From CAZWKX01 sp964614095 (lineage in GTDB: Bacteria > Actinomycetota > Acidimicrobiia > Spongiisociales > UBA11373), in contig CAZTJO010000002.1 of assembly GCA_964614095.1 (NCBI GenBank), positions 1 through 64,000 of the forward strand: a stretch of DNA of 64,000 bases, read 5' to 3'. The translations under genes were made by a program, and so were the position numbers. Shown piece after piece: positions 15,694-23,611 of the stretch. Positions within the stretch are counted from its first letter, which is position 1. Each line of letters starts with the position of its first letter. The notes below the pieces were generated by a model. The model was given only the letters and a program-made list of their open reading frames with translations, was not told the DNA's origin and did no database searches.

Positions 15694-16524
15694 ATAACGG
15701 TCAGGGTGGTCACCGACAGCGCCGCGGCGCTCGGCGCGGCCACCGCTGCCGCTTGGGGCATCCTGGTCGTGCCCACTCGGCTGGTGGTCGGCGAGGAGCA
15801 CTACCTGGAGGGCGAGCTCGCCGTCTTTGAACTCCTGGAGCGATTCGACGAGGGCGTTTCCACGTCCGGGCCTACTCCCGGCAGTTTTTCGGATGCGTTT
15901 GCCGAGGCCGGCGGCGAGGTGGTGGCTCTCACCGTGGCGGAGAGGCTGAGCAGCTCCTATCAGGCGGCGAGAGTGGCCGCAAAAGACTCCTGGTCGCGGA
16001 TTCGCCTGCTCGATACCGGCACCGCCGCCGGGGCTCAGGCCCTGGTGGTGCTGGAGGCGGCCAGGGTGGCCCGGGAAGGCGGCAGCCTGGATCAAGTCGA
16101 GGCTGCCGCCCGGCATGCTGCCGAGCAGGTGCGTTTCTTCGCTGCCTTCGAGACGCTCGAGTACTTGATCCGGGGCGGCCGCATTGACGGCGTCGTGGGC
16201 GGAGTTGCCGAGCGGCTGGGGATTCGTCCCTTCCTCGAGATCAGGGCGGGCGGGCACCTGCAGCGGCTTCGGCCGTCCTTCTCCCGCCGGGCCGCGCTCG
16301 ATCGCATCTACCGCAGATGGCGCAGGTCCCGGGTTGAGGGAGCGCTTCTCCATGTGGTTGCCGCCCACGTGCTTGCCCCCGACGACGCCGAGGCGCTGCT
16401 GGATCGGGTTCGGGCCGAAGTGGAGCCGGCGACTGCTCTTGTCTGCGAGTTCGGCCCGGTGATGGCCGTGCACACCGGGCCGGGCCTTGTTGGGCTCGCC
16501 TGGTGGTGGCAAGAGCAGACCTGA
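15694..16524 (+). CDS. DegV family fatty-acid-binding protein
   Basis: 276 residues. DegV proteins bind a fatty acid and present it to fatty-acid kinase (Fak) in organisms that have it. The family signatures are VRVVTDSAA at the N-terminus, TSGPTPGSF, the LSSSYQAA loop, LLDTGTAAGAQ and the LEYLIRGGRI helix. GGAGG at 15681-15685 is optimally spaced (8 nt) from ATA at 15694, giving the expected xTVRVVTDS start. The nearest canonical codon is GTG at 15706, 20 nt from that site, and earlier ATG/GTG codons would add unrelated residues. I therefore mark 15694 but treat the start as open. Confidence 0.85.
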   Translation: MTVRVVTDSAAALGAATAAAWGILVVPTRLVVGEEHYLEGELAVFELLERFDEGVSTSGPTPGSFSDAFAEAGGEVVALTVAERLSSSYQAARVAAKDSWSRIRLLDTGTAAGAQALVVLEAARVAREGGSLDQVEAAARHAAEQVRFFAAFETLEYLIRGGRIDGVVGGVAERLGIRPFLEIRAGGHLQRLRPSFSRRAALDRIYRRWRRSRVEGALLHVVAAHVLAPDDAEALLDRVRAEVEPATALVCEFGPVMAVHTGPGLVGLAWWWQEQT

Positions 16525-16558
16525 GGCCGGTGCACCTCGGCTCGTCACAGGGGCCTTC

Positions 16559-16564
16559 TACGTT
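16559..16564 (+). promoter_or_regulatory. -10 hexamer of a probable leaderless promoter (comM)
   Basis: TACGTT lies 6 nt before the ATG at 16571, which supports that start over earlier codons in the open frame. Confidence 0.45.
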
Positions 16565-16570
16565 GTCTTC

Positions 16571-18043
16571 ATGTTCGCCGCCGTCACCTCGATCGCTCTT
16601 GTGGGCGTTGAGCCGCGCCCGGTGCGGGTTGAGGTGCACGTGGGGGGCGGCAAGCAGGCTTTCCATCTCGTCGGCCTTCCCGACACTGCGGTTCGTGAAG
16701 CCAAGGAGAGGGTGCGCTCGGCGGTTATCTCCTCCGGGTACCGCTTTCCCTCCAGGCGCCTCACCGTCAATCTCGCCCCGGCGGAGATTCCCAAGGCGGG
16801 CTCGGCCTACGACCTTCCCATCGCCTTGGGCGTTCTTGCCGCCTGCGGGGCGGTGCCGCCGGGCGTAACCGAGGTCGTGGCGCTTGGGGAGCTGGCTCTC
16901 GACGGCACCCTTCGCCAGGCCCGCGGAGGGCTCGGTGCGGGCATCGTGGCCGCCCAGGTGGGCCTCCCCTGCCTGCTTCCACACGCTTCCGCCGCCGAGG
17001 CCGCTCTTGTGGGGGGGGCCGATGTGCGGGCGGTTCGGTCTCTGCCTCACGCCGTTGCCACATCACTCGGGGAGGATCCGGGGGATATGCCGCCGGTTCC
17101 GGCGGCGGAAAGCACGGTCCCGGCGGTCGACCTGGGCCAGGTGCGGGGGCAGGCGGTGGCGAGACGCGCCCTTGAGGTGGCCGCCGCCGGGGGACATCAC
17201 CTTCTTTTCGTCGGCCCCCCAGGGGCCGGCAAGACCATGCTGGCCCGTTGCCTTGCCGGGATCCTCCCGCTGTTGACCCGGCAAGATGCGCTCGAGGTCG
17301 CTCAGGCCTGGGCGGCTGCGGGACGGCCCCGGCCCAGCCCTTCGGTTCCTCCATTTCGCAGTCCACACCACAGTGCCACTCCGGCGGCCATCGTCGGCGG
17401 CGGCAGTGGTGTGCCCATTCCCGGCGAACTGACGCTGGCGCATCATGGGGTGCTTTTCCTGGACGAACTGGGCGAATTCCCGCCGCATCTGCTCAATGCC
17501 TTGCGCCAGCCCATCGAAGAGGGCCGAGTACACATCGCCCGCAAGGGAGTGTCGGTCACTTTTCCGTGTTCCACACAAGTGACGGCGGCCAGCAATCCCT
17601 GCCCATGCGGATATGCCGGCGATCGCCTCATCGTGTGCCGGTGCAGCCCGCGAGCGATCGATCGGTACCGGCAGCGGCTCAGCGGGCCCTTGCTCGACCG
17701 GTTCGACATGCAGGTGGCGGTGCCGCGCCTCGATGCCGATGAGCTGGCCGGCGCGGGGGGCGAGCGCAGCGACCGGGTGCGCCTGAGGGTGATGGCGGCG
17801 CGCCGGCTCCAGAACGAGAGGGGATCATTGAACAGGACGCTCGGGCGTGAGCGCCTTGATCAGATGGAGTGGGGGGAAGGCGCTCATGCACTGTTGAGGT
17901 CTGCGGTCGACCGGCTCGGGCTCAGCGGCCGGGGCTGGGACCGGGTGCGTCGGGTCGCATGCACCATCGCCGACCTGGATGGCTCACGGCAAATCACGGC
18001 GGACCACATGGCCGAAGCGCTCACCTTTCGCGCGGGCACATGA
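16571..18043 (+). CDS. comM: ComM/YifB-type Mg-chelatase-like AAA+ ATPase
   Basis: 490 residues. An N-terminal Lon-like domain (about 1-180, including VGLPDTAVREAKERVRSA) is followed by the AAA+ module with Walker A GPPGAGKTMLA (about residue 216), Walker B VLFLDELGEF and NPCPCGY, and a C-terminal Mg-chelatase domain. ComM is a hexameric helicase that promotes branch migration of invading DNA in natural transformation. Its TGA overlaps the dprA start (ATGA), so the two are coupled; DprA loads RecA on incoming DNA, consistent with a recombination or uptake role. Confidence 0.95.
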   Translation: MFAAVTSIALVGVEPRPVRVEVHVGGGKQAFHLVGLPDTAVREAKERVRSAVISSGYRFPSRRLTVNLAPAEIPKAGSAYDLPIALGVLAACGAVPPGVTEVVALGELALDGTLRQARGGLGAGIVAAQVGLPCLLPHASAAEAALVGGADVRAVRSLPHAVATSLGEDPGDMPPVPAAESTVPAVDLGQVRGQAVARRALEVAAAGGHHLLFVGPPGAGKTMLARCLAGILPLLTRQDALEVAQAWAAAGRPRPSPSVPPFRSPHHSATPAAIVGGGSGVPIPGELTLAHHGVLFLDELGEFPPHLLNALRQPIEEGRVHIARKGVSVTFPCSTQVTAASNPCPCGYAGDRLIVCRCSPRAIDRYRQRLSGPLLDRFDMQVAVPRLDADELAGAGGERSDRVRLRVMAARRLQNERGSLNRTLGRERLDQMEWGEGAHALLRSAVDRLGLSGRGWDRVRRVACTIADLDGSRQITADHMAEALTFRAGT

Positions 18044-19083
18044 GCCGGCCTGCTCGCCTCCGGCTGGCCTTCTGCGGCCTTCACCCACTGAGGACGTCGC
18101 GCCTGATCGCTGAGTACGGAACGGCTGAAGGCGTGCTCGATGCCATCGCCCGTCGGCGGATCGAGGTGCCGGAGGCGGCGCGGCAGGCTGCCGCTCGGAA
18201 GCCGGGCCGGTGTCGGCAGATTCTCGACCGGCTGGGCGTAATGCCGGTATGGCGGGGCGACCCCGGCTATCCGGAGCACCTGGACGGTGTGCCCGACGCC
18301 CCGGACGTCCTGTTCGTGCGCGGCTCGCTGCCCCTGGTGCCCGGGGTGGCGATAGTGGGTACTCGGCGCTGCACCCGGTACGGCCTCGGCCTGGCCCATG
18401 CCTACGGCCGGGCCTGTGCCGAGGCCGGGTGGCCTGTGGTGAGTGGCCTGGCACGGGGCATCGACGGCGAGGCTCATCGCGGGATCGTATCGGGCGGCGG
18501 CATCGGCGTGGCCGTGCTGGGCTCGGGTCCCGATGTGGTGTATCCGGCCCAGAATCGTGATCTCTTCAGCGATTTGATCGCCGGGGGTGGGGCCGCCGTC
18601 ACCGAATATCCGCCGGGCACCCCTCCCGAAGGCTGGCGATTTCCCCCGCGCAACCGCATCATCTCCGGACTGGCCGCGGCGGTTGTTGTGGTGGAGGCCG
18701 CCGAGGTGGGTGGTGCTCTCATCACTGCCGGCCTGGCTCTGGAGCAGGGGCGACCCGTCTTTGCCGTTCCCGGCGATGTGGAGCGGGAGACGTCGCGAGG
18801 GTGCAATCTGCTGGTTCGCGACGGAGCGGTGCCGGTGCTGGATCCCGATGATCTCATTGAGGCGCTCTCGCTGGTGGCCAGCCTGGAGCTGCCCCGCCCG
18901 AGCCGGGTGCCGGGCGCGCAGAACCGCCATCCGCTGCTGGAGCATCTCGGCCCTTCGGGTGCCTCCCTCGAGGAGCTGGCCGGTGTTCTCGGCGTGGCCG
19001 TCCCCGAAGTATTGGCTCAGGTGGGCCGCCTCGAGCTCGCCGGCTTACTGCGCCGGCGAGGCGGGCTTGTTCTCCCTCTGTAG
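18040..19083 (+). CDS. dprA: DNA-processing protein DprA
   Basis: 347 residues. The Rossmann-like core contains VAIVGTRRCTRYG, VSGLARGIDGEAHRG, AVLGSGPDVVYP, TEYPPGTPPEGWRFPPRNRIISGLA and EQGRPVFAVPGD, all hallmarks of DprA. An N-terminal SAM-like part and a C-terminal winged-helix segment (SGASLEELAGVLGV...) flank it. DprA binds single-stranded DNA and loads RecA during transformation. The ATG start overlaps the comM stop by 4 nt. Confidence 0.95.
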   Translation: MSRPARLRLAFCGLHPLRTSRLIAEYGTAEGVLDAIARRRIEVPEAARQAAARKPGRCRQILDRLGVMPVWRGDPGYPEHLDGVPDAPDVLFVRGSLPLVPGVAIVGTRRCTRYGLGLAHAYGRACAEAGWPVVSGLARGIDGEAHRGIVSGGGIGVAVLGSGPDVVYPAQNRDLFSDLIAGGGAAVTEYPPGTPPEGWRFPPRNRIISGLAAAVVVVEAAEVGGALITAGLALEQGRPVFAVPGDVERETSRGCNLLVRDGAVPVLDPDDLIEALSLVASLELPRPSRVPGAQNRHPLLEHLGPSGASLEELAGVLGVAVPEVLAQVGRLELAGLLRRRGGLVLPL

Positions 19084-19101
19084 TAGCCGATTGTTGACCT
19101 G

Positions 19102-20022
19102 GTGGCCCGCCGCGGGCACGATGTACCCGTGGCCGGCATTCCTGCTCCTCCGGATTGGGCGGCGGGTGTGGTCTCCGATTACCTGGACCGCCTCGATGGC
19201 GAGAGAGCCCTCTCGCCGCACACCGTCGACGCCTACAGGCGCGATCTGGGCCAATTCTTCGATTTCTGCGATCGCCTCGGGCACTGCCGCATCGACGACG
19301 TGGACCGGCGTGCCGTACGGCGTTTCACGGCCCAGCTGGGAACGCGCGGCTACGGGCGTCGCTCGGTGGCCCGCAAGGTGTCTTCGGTTCGTGCCTTTTT
19401 TGCAGATGCGGTCCGGCGCGGGGCCGCCGCCCAGAATCCGGCCATCGGGGTGGCCTCACCGAAGCGGGGGCAACACCTTCCCCGGGCGTTCCCGTCGGCG
19501 GCGCTGGGAGCACTGCTCGACGCCGTCGAAGGCGACGACCCCATCGCGGTGCGTGATCGTGCTCTGCTCGAGACGCTGTATGGAACCGGGCTCCGGGTGT
19601 CGGAGGCGGCTTCGCTGACCGTGCCGGCCGTGCGTAGTGTGGATCTCGTGCGTGTTCGCGGTAAAGGCGAAAAGGACCGGGTGGTGCCACTGGCGGGGCA
19701 GGCCCGGAGGACGCTCGATCGTTACCTGGACGAGGCACGGCCGAAGCTGGCCGGGTCCGGAGCCGGCGATGCCTTGTGGGTGGGTTCCCGGGGCGGGGCA
19801 CTCGATGTCAGGGGCATACGCCGGGTGGTACGGGCACGCCTGGGAACCTTCCCTCATGCCCTCCGTCATTCCTTCGCCACCCACCTACTCGAGGGCGGGG
19901 CCGACCTGCGAACCGTGCAGGAACTCCTCGGCCACGTTGAACTGGCCACCACCCAGATTTACACTTCCGTGACCCGCCACCACCTCAAGGCGACTTATGA
20001 CCGATCCCACCCGCGCGCCTGA
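19102..20022 (+). CDS. xerC: Tyrosine recombinase XerC
   Basis: 306 residues. An N-terminal SAM-like DNA-binding domain (about 20-110) precedes the catalytic domain with the first Arg in GTGLRVSEAASL, Lys in RGKGEKDR, HALRHSFATHLLEGG, ELLGH and the nucleophilic Tyr in TTQIYTSV. With XerD it resolves chromosome dimers at dif. An alternative start is GTG 19129. The last 26 nt overlap the sigma factor gene. The context comM-dprA-xerC-whiG-rpsB matches the actinobacterial chromosome, so this is a housekeeping recombinase rather than a phage integrase. Confidence 0.93.
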   Translation: MARRGHDVPVAGIPAPPDWAAGVVSDYLDRLDGERALSPHTVDAYRRDLGQFFDFCDRLGHCRIDDVDRRAVRRFTAQLGTRGYGRRSVARKVSSVRAFFADAVRRGAAAQNPAIGVASPKRGQHLPRAFPSAALGALLDAVEGDDPIAVRDRALLETLYGTGLRVSEAASLTVPAVRSVDLVRVRGKGEKDRVVPLAGQARRTLDRYLDEARPKLAGSGAGDALWVGSRGGALDVRGIRRVVRARLGTFPHALRHSFATHLLEGGADLRTVQELLGHVELATTQIYTSVTRHHLKATYDRSHPRA

Positions 20023-20794
20023 ACCCGACGAGCACGAGATCGAGGACTACTGGCGGCGGTTCAAGAAGTCGAACGATGAGAAGGCGCGCGAAGGGCTCAT
20101 CCTGCACTACTCACCGCTGGTGAAGTTCGTCGCGGGCAGGGTTGGTGTGGGCTTGCCGCGCAACGTCGAGCACGCCGATCTCATCTCCTACGGCATGTTT
20201 GGCCTCATCGATGCCATCGACAAGTTCGAGCCTGAGAGGAATATCAAGTTCGAGACGTACGCGGTGAACCGTATCAAGGGCGCGATACTCGATGAGTTGC
20301 GCGCCCTCGACTGGGTGCCGCGTTCGGTGCGGGCCCGCGCCCGAGAGATCCAGCGGTCGCTTGGGGAGTTGGAGCACCAGCTGCAGCGGTCCGCATCGGA
20401 CGAGGAACTGGCCGGTCACATGGGCCTCTCGGTGGGATCCCTGCAGGATCAGCTGGGGGAGATTGCCGCGCTCGGCTTTGTGGCTCTTGATGAACTCATC
20501 GAGCCGGGCGAGCGGACGTCGGCCGCCGTCGGTGATCTGATCGCCGATCCCAGGGCTTCCGATCCGGGTGGCTCCTTCGAGCAGCAAGAGACCCGGTACG
20601 TGCTCACCGATGCCATCAATCGCCTTCCCGAACGTGAGCGGCTGGTGATAACCCTCTACTACTACGAAGGTCTCACCTTGGCCGAGATCGGGTCCGTGCT
20701 CGGTGTCACCGAGTCGCGCATCTGCCAGATTCACACCAAGTCGGTGATGAGCCTGCGCAACCGGCTGCTCGAGCCGGGCCAGCGCCCCGGCTAG
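19997..20794 (+). CDS. whiG: WhiG/FliA-type RNA polymerase sigma factor
   Basis: 265 residues of a sigma-70 group 3 factor lacking region 1. Region 2 runs about 30-100 (LVKFVAGRVGVGLP, DLISYGMFGLIDAIDKFEPERNIKFETYA), region 3 about 115-185, and region 4 at the end (LPERERLVITLYYYEGLTLAEIGSVLGVTESRICQIHTKSV). In Streptomyces WhiG directs sporulation genes; in flagellated bacteria the homologue FliA drives late motility genes. The xerC-whiG-rpsB neighbourhood matches Streptomyces. No anti-sigma factor is adjacent. Translation probably couples to xerC through the 26-nt overlap. Confidence 0.92.
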   Translation: MTDPTRAPEPDEHEIEDYWRRFKKSNDEKAREGLILHYSPLVKFVAGRVGVGLPRNVEHADLISYGMFGLIDAIDKFEPERNIKFETYAVNRIKGAILDELRALDWVPRSVRARAREIQRSLGELEHQLQRSASDEELAGHMGLSVGSLQDQLGEIAALGFVALDELIEPGERTSAAVGDLIADPRASDPGGSFEQQETRYVLTDAINRLPERERLVITLYYYEGLTLAEIGSVLGVTESRICQIHTKSVMSLRNRLLEPGQRPG

Positions 20795-20814
20795 GTCCGC
20801 GTTCCCCGCCGCCC

Positions 20815-20820
20815 TATACT
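20815..20820 (+). promoter_or_regulatory. -10 hexamer, candidate rpsB operon promoter
   Basis: TATACT, 21 nt after the whiG stop and about 110 nt before rpsB. No good -35 hexamer is visible at the expected distance. It would leave a roughly 100-nt leader containing the structure at 20849-20885. Confidence 0.45.
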
Positions 20821-20848
20821 CCGAGCCGATTTCACACGCCTGCCGCAC

Positions 20849-20885
20849 CCTCCAGCGGTCGGGACGGGTTTTCGTCCTGTGGAGG
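20849..20885 (+). promoter_or_regulatory. Structured rpsB leader hairpin
   Basis: CCTCCA (20849-20854) pairs with TGGAGG (20880-20885) and, inside it, GGACG (20862-20866) pairs with CGTCC (20873-20877), with a ggtttt apical loop. The position just before rpsB and the lack of a T tract suggest a ribosomal-protein autoregulatory leader rather than a terminator (inference). Confidence 0.45.
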
Positions 20886-20930
20886 CCAAAGGGCGGGCGG
20901 AGGTACAACCGGAATATGGAGGAGGCCCTA

Positions 20931-21698
20931 GTGGCCAGCGTCACAATGCGGCAGCTGCTCGAGGCTGGCGTGCACTTTGGACACCAGACTCGACGCTGGG
21001 ACCCCAAGATGCGTCCTTACATCTTCTCGGAGCGCAACGGGATCCACGTCATCGATCTCAGACAGACTCTCGGGGCCTGCGATCGTGCCTACGAGTTCGT
21101 GCGCGACATCGTGATCAACGGCGGCAGCGTGCTTTTTGTAGGCACTAAGAAGCAGGCGCAGAACGTCATCGGCGAGGCGGCGGAACGGGTCGAGATGCCC
21201 TACGTGAATCGTCGCTGGCTGGGCGGCATGCTCACCAACTTCGCCACCATTCACAAGCGGATCCTCTACATGCGTGAGCTGGAACGTATGGACGAGTCCG
21301 GGGAGATGGAGGCTCTGCCCAAGAAGGAGCGGCTCCGTCTCCGCCGCGAGCTGGGCAAGCTGCAGGCGGTGCTCGGCGGGGTACGCGAGATGCATCGGGT
21401 GCCCGACGTGCTTTTTGCCATCGATGTGCGCACCGAGGAGATTGCGGTGCGCGAGGCCAATCGTTTGGGCATCCCGGTCGTTGCCGTCGTCGACACCAAC
21501 TGCAACCCGGATCCCGTCGATCTCGTTATTCCCGGCAACGACGACGCCATTCGCTCCGCTCAGCTGATGAGCGGGATGATTGCCGATGCCGTCGCCGCCG
21601 GCAGGGACATCGCCGAGGCGAAGGCAAAGGATGCCGCCAAGAAGAAGAAGGCGGCTGCCAAGGCCAAGAACGAAAAGGGCGGAGGCGCTGGTGAGTGA
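20931..21698 (+). CDS. rpsB: 30S ribosomal protein S2
   Basis: 255 residues beginning VASVTMRQLLEAGVHFGHQTRRWDPKM, the canonical S2 N-terminus, then FVGTKKQAQ and VNRRWLGGMLTNF. GTG 20931 is preferred to ATG 20916 because GGAGGAGG stands just upstream and the conserved start matches. S2 is assembled late on the 30S subunit. The C-terminal 35 residues are a Lys/Ala-rich tail (KDAAKKKKAAAKAKNEKGG), longer than in E. coli. Its stop overlaps tsf by 8 nt. Confidence 0.98.
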   Translation: MASVTMRQLLEAGVHFGHQTRRWDPKMRPYIFSERNGIHVIDLRQTLGACDRAYEFVRDIVINGGSVLFVGTKKQAQNVIGEAAERVEMPYVNRRWLGGMLTNFATIHKRILYMRELERMDESGEMEALPKKERLRLRRELGKLQAVLGGVREMHRVPDVLFAIDVRTEEIAVREANRLGIPVVAVVDTNCNPDPVDLVIPGNDDAIRSAQLMSGMIADAVAAGRDIAEAKAKDAAKKKKAAAKAKNEKGGGAGE

Positions 21699-22311
21699 TA
21701 TCACAGCCGCGGACGTGGCAGGTCTGCGCAAGGCAACGGGCGCCGGCATGATGGACGCCAAGCGGGCGCTCGAGGAATCGGGCGGCGATACGGAGAGCGC
21801 CAAACAGCTGCTTCTGGAGAAGGGCATTGCCGATGCCCGCAAACGTGCCGGCCGGGAGGCCCAGGAAGGGGCAATCGGCCACTATCTCCACCACCAGGCG
21901 GATCGTCCCGTCATTGGTGTTCTCGTCGATCTTGCCGCGGAGACCGATTTTGTGGCCAAAAGCGAGCAGTTCCAGGAGGCGGCGCGGGACATAGCCATGC
22001 ATGTGGCGGCTTCTCGTCCCCAATGGGTGCGGCGTGAGGATGTGCCCGAGGAGGACCTGGCCGCCGAGAAAGAGCTTTTTGCGACGCAGGCACGCCATGA
22101 GGGCAAGCCCGAGCACATCATCGACCGTATCGTTGAGGGACGGATTCGCTCGTTCTACGAGGAGAAGGTCTTGTACGACCAGCCGTTCGTGAAACCCGAG
22201 AAGTTCGATGGTACGGTCGGCCAGATGGTCGAGGCCTTGGCGGGCACGTTGGGGGAGAACATCTCAGTGCGGCGGTTCCGCCGTCTCGCCATCGGCGAAA
22301 GGGACGTTTAG
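21691..22311 (+). CDS. tsf: Elongation factor Ts
   Basis: 206 residues. The N-terminal UBA-like domain (ITAADVAGLRKATGAGMMDAKRAL) is followed by the core TDFVAKSEQFQ motif that contacts EF-Tu. EF-Ts exchanges GDP for GTP on EF-Tu. It is shorter than E. coli Ts (283) because it has a single C-terminal core subdomain, common in actinobacteria and thermophiles. GTG start inside the end of rpsB indicates coupling. Confidence 0.97.
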   Translation: MSDITAADVAGLRKATGAGMMDAKRALEESGGDTESAKQLLLEKGIADARKRAGREAQEGAIGHYLHHQADRPVIGVLVDLAAETDFVAKSEQFQEAARDIAMHVAASRPQWVRREDVPEEDLAAEKELFATQARHEGKPEHIIDRIVEGRIRSFYEEKVLYDQPFVKPEKFDGTVGQMVEALAGTLGENISVRRFRRLAIGERDV

Positions 22312-23016
22312 ATGGGCCGCCGGGTGGCCCTCAAGCTCTCCGGCGAAGCGTTTGCCGATCCGAAGTTCGGCTACGGCATAGATCCCGAGACGGTACGTCA
22401 GGTGGCAGGGGAGCTGGCCGAGGCGCGCCGCGCCGGGCACGAGATCGCCATCGTCGTTGGCGGGGGCAACATCTTTCGTGGCTTGTCGTCGGCGGCGGCC
22501 GGTATGGATCGATCGAATGCCGACTACATGGGCATGCTGGCCACGGTGATCAACGCTCTGGCGTTGCGCGATGCATTGGAGTCGGAGGGCTGCCCAACCC
22601 GGGTGCAGACCGCTCTTCGGATCGAACAGGTGGCCGAGCCCTACATACGGCTGAGGGCGATACGCCACCTCGAGAAGGGACGCGCTCTGATCCTGGCGGG
22701 TGGCACCGGGAACCCGTTCTTCTCGACGGACACCACCGTGGCGCTGAGGGCCGCCGAGATCGGGGCAGAGATAGTGCTCAAGGCAACCAAGGTCGATGGG
22801 ATCTACGACGAGGACCCCGTATCCAATCCCGATGCCCATTTGTTCGATGACCTCACCTACATGGATGTGCTGGGCAAAGGTCTTCGGGTGATGGACTCGA
22901 CCGCCATTACGATGTGCATGGAGAACGATCTGCCGATCAGGGTCTTCAACATTTCGGTTCCCGGCAACATCGTCAAGGCGGTGGCAGGGGAGGTCGTGGG
23001 GACGCTGGTCCGCTGA
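22312..23016 (+). CDS. pyrH: UMP kinase
   Basis: 234 residues of the amino-acid-kinase fold: RRVALKLSGEAF (phosphate loop), VVGGGNIFRG, ADYMGMLATVINAL (UMP site), GTGNPFFSTDTTVALRA and LKATKVDGIYDEDP. It phosphorylates UMP to UDP in the cytoplasm. The ATG follows the tsf stop with no spacer, so both are in the rpsB-tsf-pyrH-frr operon. Confidence 0.97.
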   Translation: MGRRVALKLSGEAFADPKFGYGIDPETVRQVAGELAEARRAGHEIAIVVGGGNIFRGLSSAAAGMDRSNADYMGMLATVINALALRDALESEGCPTRVQTALRIEQVAEPYIRLRAIRHLEKGRALILAGGTGNPFFSTDTTVALRAAEIGAEIVLKATKVDGIYDEDPVSNPDAHLFDDLTYMDVLGKGLRVMDSTAITMCMENDLPIRVFNISVPGNIVKAVAGEVVGTLVR

Positions 23017-23028
23017 GAGGAGACACCG

Positions 23029-23580
23029 GTGATCGAGGAGTACCTCGACGAAGCCGACGTCAAGATGGATCAAGCCGTGGAGCATGTCCAGAGCGAGTTT
23101 GCCACCGTGCGCACCGGCAGGGCCAATGCCGCCATCCTGCACCGGGTTGTCGTCGAGTACTACGGCACCCAGACCCCGCTCCAGCAACTGGCGTCCTTTT
23201 CGGTTCCTGAGGCTCGCCTGTTAATAGTCCAGCCGTACGACAAGTCGACGATCGGCGGGATCGAGCGGGCGATCCAGGCTTCGGAGTTGGGGCTCAACCC
23301 CAGCAGTGACGGCAACGTGATACGGCTCGCCTTTCCGCCGCTCACCGAAGAGCGGCGCAAGGAGCTGATCCGTGTCGTTCATCACATGGCCGAGGAGGGC
23401 CGCATCGCCGTGCGCAACGTCCGCCGGCGCACGAAGGACGGCGTGGAGGCCATGGAAGGCGAGGTGTCCGAAGACGTGATCCGTCGAGCGGAGAAGGAAC
23501 TGCAGGACATCACCGACCGCCACACGGCGCGGATCGACGAGCTGCTCGAGCACAAAGAAGCCGAGCTGCTCGAAGTGTGA
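23029..23580 (+). CDS. frr: Ribosome-recycling factor
   Basis: 183 residues, the family length. Signatures: VRTGRANAAIL, YYGTQTPLQQLA, LIVQPYDKSTIGGIERAI, DGNVIRLAFPPLTEERRKEL. With EF-G it splits post-termination ribosomes. GTG start with AGGAG upstream, 12 nt after pyrH. Confidence 0.98.
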   Translation: MIEEYLDEADVKMDQAVEHVQSEFATVRTGRANAAILHRVVVEYYGTQTPLQQLASFSVPEARLLIVQPYDKSTIGGIERAIQASELGLNPSSDGNVIRLAFPPLTEERRKELIRVVHHMAEEGRIAVRNVRRRTKDGVEAMEGEVSEDVIRRAEKELQDITDRHTARIDELLEHKEAELLEV

Positions 23581-23611
23581 TCCGCCGATCGCGGCCGACG
23601 AGGGAGGACCG

